From Papio anubis (taxonomy: Eukaryota; Chordata; Mammalia; Primates; Cercopithecidae), in assembly GCF_008728515.1 (NCBI RefSeq), contig NC_044977.1:168191139-168255138 (forward strand): DNA of 64,000 nucleotides, given 5' to 3'. Position 1 is the first letter of the stretch. The number at the start of each line of letters is the position of its first letter. Position numbers and translations under genes: made by a program. This document shows, in pieces, positions 58,615-64,000 of this stretch. Under the pieces are notes generated by a model. That model saw nothing but the letters and a program-made list of their open reading frames with translations. It was not told the DNA's origin and ran no database searches.

Positions 58615-58887
58615 TATTATTATTTTGAGACAGAGTCTCACTCTGTCACCCAGGCTGGAGTGCAGTGGCATGGTCTCGGATCACTGCAACCTCCCCATCC
58701 TGGGCTCAAGCAACTCTCATGTCTCAGCCTCCTGAGTAGCTGGGATTACAGGCGCCCACCACTATACCCTGATGATTTTTGTATTTTTAGTAGAGACAGC
58801 ATTCCGCCATGTTGGTCAGGTTGGTCTTGAACTCCTGACCTCAAGTGATCCATCCACTTTGGCCTCCCAAAGTGCTGGGATTAATCC
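58615..58887 (-). mobile_element. Alu SINE, antisense, 5'-truncated
   Basis: From 'ttattttgagacagagtctc' to 'agtgctgggatta', where it stops about 25 bases short of the Alu 5' end. Imperfect target duplication tgaaattatta / tgaaattctta at 58604-58614 and 58888-58898. Confidence 0.93.
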
Positions 58888-58898
58888 TGAAATTCTTA

Positions 58899-60259
58899 AC
58901 AGATTTTTAGCAAGGGACTCTGCATTTTCATTTTGTAGTGGGCCCTACAAATTGTGTGGCTGGTCTCACTGACAGTCAGCATCCTCAGCCACACTTTAAC
59001 AGAAACTTCTGGATACCTTTTACCCCCACACCATGTAGGAGACATAGCAGAGCTGCAGACTAATATTTAAACATACTAATCATGGTAGCACTCTCTCCCT
59101 CTATTGGTTCACATGTTCCCATTTAGATAACTCATCACCTTTAGTTTTAGCATCCAGTCCTTTAGCTTACTTCCCATTTCATCTGCTCCTATCCCAAAAG
59201 GTTTCTGGTATATGGAATATGGAATAAGCCTTATGTGAACAAATTGGGAGTAAGGATCATCTCTGGCCTAATAATTCTGGTCCTTGGGAATATAATGGCT
59301 GATGTCCACTGGGGTGTGGTTATTTGGGCGCTCAGCTAAGGGCATTCTGCCCTGTTTATTGTTGAAGCCCCATCGCTATAACTGAAGCTTGTTTCATTTC
59401 CAGCTCTATCAGATAATAGGATATTTTCCTGGCTAACCTCATCCTATATTTATTGATTCATGTTGATGCTGAAAACCGCCCTGAGTCTCTGCTACATCAT
59501 TAAGCCAAGCCCATGTCTAGAAGGTGGGGTTTCCTTGCTCCTTACCATCCCAGGATCCAGAGCAGGACCAAAATTTCTCAACTCAGCTACAGAGGGCTTC
59601 ACCATGTAAGAAAACAGAAGAATATCTGAATCCCTCCTCTCTGCCAGATGCAACTGAGGAATACTCTAGAGTGCAAATTAAGCTCCTTCTGATCTCTTTG
59701 CTTTGCACAAACTCAACATATAAGGAAGAAGAGTCTTGGAGTCCTAAATGAGGTATGAACCATAAAGCTCCTTCAGGCCTTGGCATCTCTATGAATCTCT
59801 TTAATGTACATACCTTGCCTCTCTGGGACTTCATGTCTTACTTCCTGTTTTCTCCTAATCTGCCCAATTCCTTTTAATTTTTGACATCTTCCCAAATCAC
59901 ATATGACAAACAAGTCTCTGGCATTGCTCATAAGAGTAAGTAATGCAGGAATACTTCAGATAATTTTATTCTGTTTTAAATTTTAAAATCTTTTAACTAT
60001 TGGATTCCTAATAACACCAGTTCCCCACAGAAAACAAGAAATATTCATCTTCCATGATACTAAAAGGAGCATGATATTTGGTTTATACAAATTGATTGTA
60101 GTTGAACCTGAAAGAAATTAACATTATATGAGATTTGGTGGCTGACTACTATATTAAGTGAATTAAGGCAGTCATTGAACAGTATAAGGGACAACAGGCA
60201 GATTTTTAAGCATCATTGTATAATTGATCTTATGTGATGGACAATGACAATATTATTAT
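58899..60259. other. No recognised feature after the split repeat
   Basis: 58899-58975 continues the unclassified repeat; the rest is unique-looking. Frames at 59524-59834 on both strands have no domain. Confidence 0.45.
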
Positions 60260-60382
60260 TGGTAGATTTGCAACTTCTTAATTGCCCTGATTTGATCATT
60301 ACACATTATATGAATGTATAAAAATATTATATGTACCCCATAAATATGTATAATTATTGTGTATCAATAAAAATAAATAAAA
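60260..60382 (+). mobile_element. L1 3' terminal fragment, sense (L1M/L1P-type)
   Basis: 'cctgatttgatcattacaca', 'atgtaccccataaatatgta' and 'gtatcaataaaaataaataa' form a standard older L1 3' end with A-rich tail. Confidence 0.8.
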
Positions 60383-61954
60383 AGATCTATGTGAGAGAAG
60401 TACAGAAAAACATTATTGATTGATTGCTGAGGTAAAGAAATTATTTCAGAATCAGGCACATGGGATGTGGGGTCTCTGCTTTGATTTTTTTCCCATCAGA
60501 AATGAAATGAATTAAAATAGTCTCTGATGCTTGTGAGAACATTATATACTATTAAGATTATTTTTCTGGAACTAAAGAGATTTCTTAAGGAATTTCTATA
60601 TGAAGGAAAGGAAAATATTTTATGGCAGTAGGAATAAAAACAGAATAGCAAGAATTACAAACACTGCGACACTTTTGTTAGTGATTAGACAAAAGGGGTC
60701 CTTGACTAGTAGAGTAAGTAAAACTAGCCTGCCAGGATTATGAGCATAAATTACTATCTACTGAACACCCATAACACGTGTTAGCTTATTCTGACACTTT
60801 CCTGATTGTCTCAAATGTAAGAACTCCTGTTAAAACAGTTAAACAATAAAGAGAATGTGTCCCTACTTTTATAAGATTGTAATTTTTCTGCCACAAAAAA
60901 TTGGATGTTGGTAGAAGAACTATGTGTGATTCTCCAAAATCTTATATTGTCTTCATTAAAAAACAATGGAGAACAGTCACTTCTCAATTTTTGTTAAAAT
61001 AAGGATAATAGAGTTTGTTGTTAAAAGTTTTCAATTTGGGTCTCATTTACAGTTAATAACAGGTAAATTACACATAAGGAAAGTTAAGAGTATTCAAAAT
61101 AGTATTCAGATACCCCAGGGTAAAAATCAGTTTATCAAAGACTTTGAATTTCAGATGCAGGATGAAATGAAAAGAAAAACATGAAAGACATTTTGTCCCA
61201 GTAACTCCCACGTATGACATCCTAGACTAGGGACCCTAACACATATGCGACTGGTATGGGAAAAGAATAAAGGAGACATAATAGAACACTTGGCATTAAC
61301 ACATTCTTTAAGAATTGTACAATGAGTATTTATCAGGTTAAAAATGTGAATGTGCTTCTAGGAAAAAAATTGCTACCATATGAAGACACCATCCTTAAAT
61401 GAAGGTGTAACAAGAAACAAGAAACAAGAAAAACACATAAAATATTGTTGAAAGGAAGTAATTTTAGAACTTTATAATGAAGTCAGAATTTTATAATGAC
61501 AGTCAGAATGCCAAGCAAAAGAGCAACACCAGATGCAAACTGTGGTGTACACAGCCCCCCTGCCCCTGCACAGACGGATTATATGCTCTTCAAGTTACCT
61601 GCAATGCTCAGGATTGATTCACAACCACCAGAGCTAGGTTTAGAGAGACAGCGAGCTACTTGCTTTCATGACTGGTAGATCGATGACAGTCCCTAAAACA
61701 TCGCTGAAAATATAACAAGAAGGAATCACTTTGATGAGTCTCTTGGGCTGGCAATTAGTCTTCCCCCAGCACATGCTAGAATACAAACAGATGGTCATGA
61801 AAATCCCTCTATAGCAGACTTTTCCTTGCCGACTGAGGTATGCAAACTGAGCCGCAGCCATCTCATTCCTCTTCCTCACCCTTTTTCCCTTACTGACTTT
61901 TTCTATTTCTAAACAAACGTTACTAACTAGATGTTAGATTCTCATTTAAAGGAC
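60383..61954. other. No recognised feature
   Basis: 1.6 kb unique-looking, AT-rich at first and more balanced from 61500. Frames at 60966-61184, 61496-61678 and 61640-61879 are unassigned. Confidence 0.5.
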
Positions 61955-62045
61955 CGAATGCATCCCAGGGAATCTGAATTTTCACAAAGCATCCAGGGTG
62001 ATTCTGAATCAGGGATTTTAAAGACCAAAAGTCAGAGAAACACTC
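61955..62045 (+). mobile_element. MER5A/B-like DNA transposon fragment
   Basis: 'gaatctgaattttcacaaag', 'catccagggtgattctgaat' and 'cagagaaacactctac' match the MER5 right half ending in 'gagaaccactg'. Confidence 0.6.
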
Positions 62046-62289
62046 TACTTATCAACATCTGATTTTGCTTTGCCCACTTCATTTAAACAATTTCTCAAAG
62101 ATAATCTGTCATTTTACAAGTTCCAGATCTCCCACAGAGGGTGCCTATTTTAACCTCTCTCAGAAAACTCTTCAGCACACCATAGACAACCATTTCCTCT
62201 TTTTTTGAAGCTCTCTCCTCCTTTGGCTTCTGAATCAAAGAGCAATCCAAGGTATTCTCCAGGCCTGATATCTACTGTAACATCATGAA
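62046..62289. other. No recognised feature
   Basis: Short unique-looking stretch. Confidence 0.4.
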
Positions 62290-62420
62290 TATGGGTGTGG
62301 ACTCTGGAGCCAGCTTGCCAGGCTCAGGGACTGGCCCCACCTCTCTCCAGTTACATGATCTTTGGCAAATTTCTTTACTTTCCTTTGTACTAGTTTATGG
62401 TCTATATAATGCATACAAAT
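62290..62420 (+). mobile_element. MIR SINE, sense
   Basis: 'gggtgtggactctggagcca' opens it, then 'gttacatgatctttggcaaa' and 'tttctttactttcctttg' follow the MIR core. Confidence 0.75.
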
Positions 62421-63841
62421 AACTATATCTAAATCATAAAATAAGAAGATCACATTAATTATACACATAAAATTTTTATAATAAAATCTACAACAATGTA
62501 AATGCATGAAAAACGTTACTCATCCTTTATATTTTTGATACCTTTATTATCTGTTTAGCAGACCCTTTGTCTTCCTCCTACAAGACAGGAATTAAATTTT
62601 AAGGTTGTTTCCCCTTTTCTTCTTTCTGTTTTTTGTTTTTTTATAACACCCCTAGATGTAGCTATTCTATGAGTGAGAATAAGATCTAGGTCAGAATTCT
62701 TATTCTATATAGGAAGTGTTTTATTAAGTACTTGTTAAGGAAATTAAATATTCTTGTATTCTGCTTTTATTACTTTCCATTTAAAACTATAGATTTTTTT
62801 AACCTCTTATGCATTGATTAGTTCACATATTCTCTAACTTTTTATACTTCTACTGAGTCACTGAAATAAAATATTGAAGTGAAAAATCACATTTTTTCTC
62901 AAGTAAATTATTGAATTGAAATTTATGTATACATATTCATTCCTCTTAGGGTTAGAAAATTGGAAATGAGTAGAAAATACGACTTGTTCATATCTTTGAT
63001 TTCAACACTGTACTTGATACAAGTAATTGTAAACGGATAATACGTATGTGGTTCAGTTTTTATCTTTGTACTTGTATACATAGTGCCAGCCTTAATTGGA
63101 ATAGAGTCTAGATGTCCTTTACAAAAGTTCCCTGGGAATAACTCTAATCTCACGTATTTTTAAATTAGTGAGTAAGTAAAGTCATCTTTACAAGCGATTC
63201 CAGGGGTGAGACTAAAGAGGGAATTACAGCACACATTACAAAACCAACAAATTCACACCAGATGTGTCTGTTCCCTCTATCCTCTCCTATCCTTGACCTC
63301 ATCTGGAGATTCCCTTTATGACTTCTCTGGCTTATAATCCCCAGATTCATGGGTTCTTTATTTTCACCATTAGGCTGGGCAGGTGAGTTATATCTCAGCT
63401 TCTAACTGCACACTAGCATAAGTAAATTCATCACAATTTCCATTAAACAATGCACATCACCTTTAAGCCTACTTCAGAGTAATGTTAAACATATTCTGAA
63501 GTTTTGTTGGAAACCTGAGTTATTGGGCCCTTTTTCCCTAACTTTATAGGTTTCCTTACTTGTGTTTAGGTCCAGTGTTTTATCTCATTTTTATCCCATT
63601 TCTTTTACTTTTCCAGAAATCCCTCACTATTTTATTCTTAACAAGTTCACAGTGCTGCTATAGATCTATTTGCTTTTATTTTCTTACAAAATACTATTGC
63701 AATTTTGGAAGCAAGGAAAGAGAAGACACGTATCTGGGCTGCTGTAAGGGTTTTTGAAAATTACTTTCTGATCTCTCCTTGAAAGACTCAAAATTAATAT
63801 TTAAGGAATCTATTTAGTGAATTGAATCTGTAATACCATCT

Positions 63842-63843
<2 letters not shown>
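62421..63843. other. No recognised feature
   Basis: 1.4 kb AT-rich unique-looking sequence. Frames on both strands (62923-63350, 63560-63757) are unassigned. Confidence 0.5.

Positions 63844-63887
<44 letters not shown>
63844..63887. repeat. (AC)22 microsatellite
   Basis: Forty-four bases of pure AC. Likely length-polymorphic. The remaining bases to 64000 hold nothing recognised. Confidence 0.95.
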
Positions 63888-63889
<2 letters not shown>

Positions 63890-64000
63890 ATGCCATTGCT
63901 TAGCGTTTCTGAGAAACAAACAAAAAAGGTGGTGGTTAAGAGAAAGAGTGCCAGACCTGGTATGGATCTGTAGAAACTAGAAGCCAGTTTCAAAAGGGTG

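Overview
This is primate, almost certainly human or great-ape, nuclear DNA. It is AT-rich and carries Alu SINEs, primate L1PA-type LINE-1, older L1M/L1P copies, L2 and MIR fossils, MaLR/ERVL-class LTRs, MER5A-like DNA transposon scraps and microsatellites. I found no host exon, CpG island, tRNA, rRNA, snRNA or intact gene. The long reading frames are either decayed LINE or retroviral fragments or chance frames in AT-rich DNA. The window is best read as intergenic or deep intronic sequence.

Layout, left half. 1-4392 is the 3' two-thirds of an L1PA element cut by the window edge (end of ORF1, broken ORF2, 3' UTR, A-tail). About 6945-10395 looks like an old retroviral relic: two similar direct repeats (candidate LTRs) flank about 2 kb, with a later Alu in the left repeat. 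10.4-15 kb is mostly featureless. 15.1-19.5 kb holds an AluJ-like element, an L1 3' end, a MaLR LTR with internal sequence and an old L1 3' end. 21-23.4 kb holds MIR and L2 fossils, and the L2 was rearranged: 107 bp is duplicated and an inverted copy of DNA from about 0.9 kb downstream lies between the duplicates. 24.6-28.5 kb has an LTR-like repeat, a MER5A-like fragment, an Alu carrying a 108-bp patch copied from 1.86 kb downstream, an MLT1 LTR, and a MIR split by a second Alu, which is the source of that patch.

Layout, right half. 28.7-38 kb is mostly unique DNA with scattered MIR, MLT1 and Alu fragments. At 38.06-38.64 kb a 5'-truncated L1 has a perfect 18-bp target-site duplication. 40.5-49.8 kb is LINE territory: an L2 3' part, a near-full-length antisense L1 (about 41.29-48.94 kb, interrupted by two Alus, with a tandemly repeated 5' UTR), then an L2 reverse-transcriptase fossil. 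51.9-55 kb is a nested stack: an old L1M hit by an MLT1 LTR, an Alu, and a 5'-inverted L1 that landed in that Alu's A-tail. 56.6-58.9 kb holds LTR-like, L1, MLT2-like and Alu pieces. The rest is largely unique.

There is no operon-like or cooperating gene set. The most informative content is structural. Two separate patches (22.06-22.53 kb and 26.49-26.59 kb) were copied from nearby DNA in ways ordinary retrotransposition does not explain well, and both show roughly 6-7% divergence between copies. I did not find a new biological system. Family names rest on recognising consensus-like text by eye; subfamily calls are tentative and identities are hand counts.
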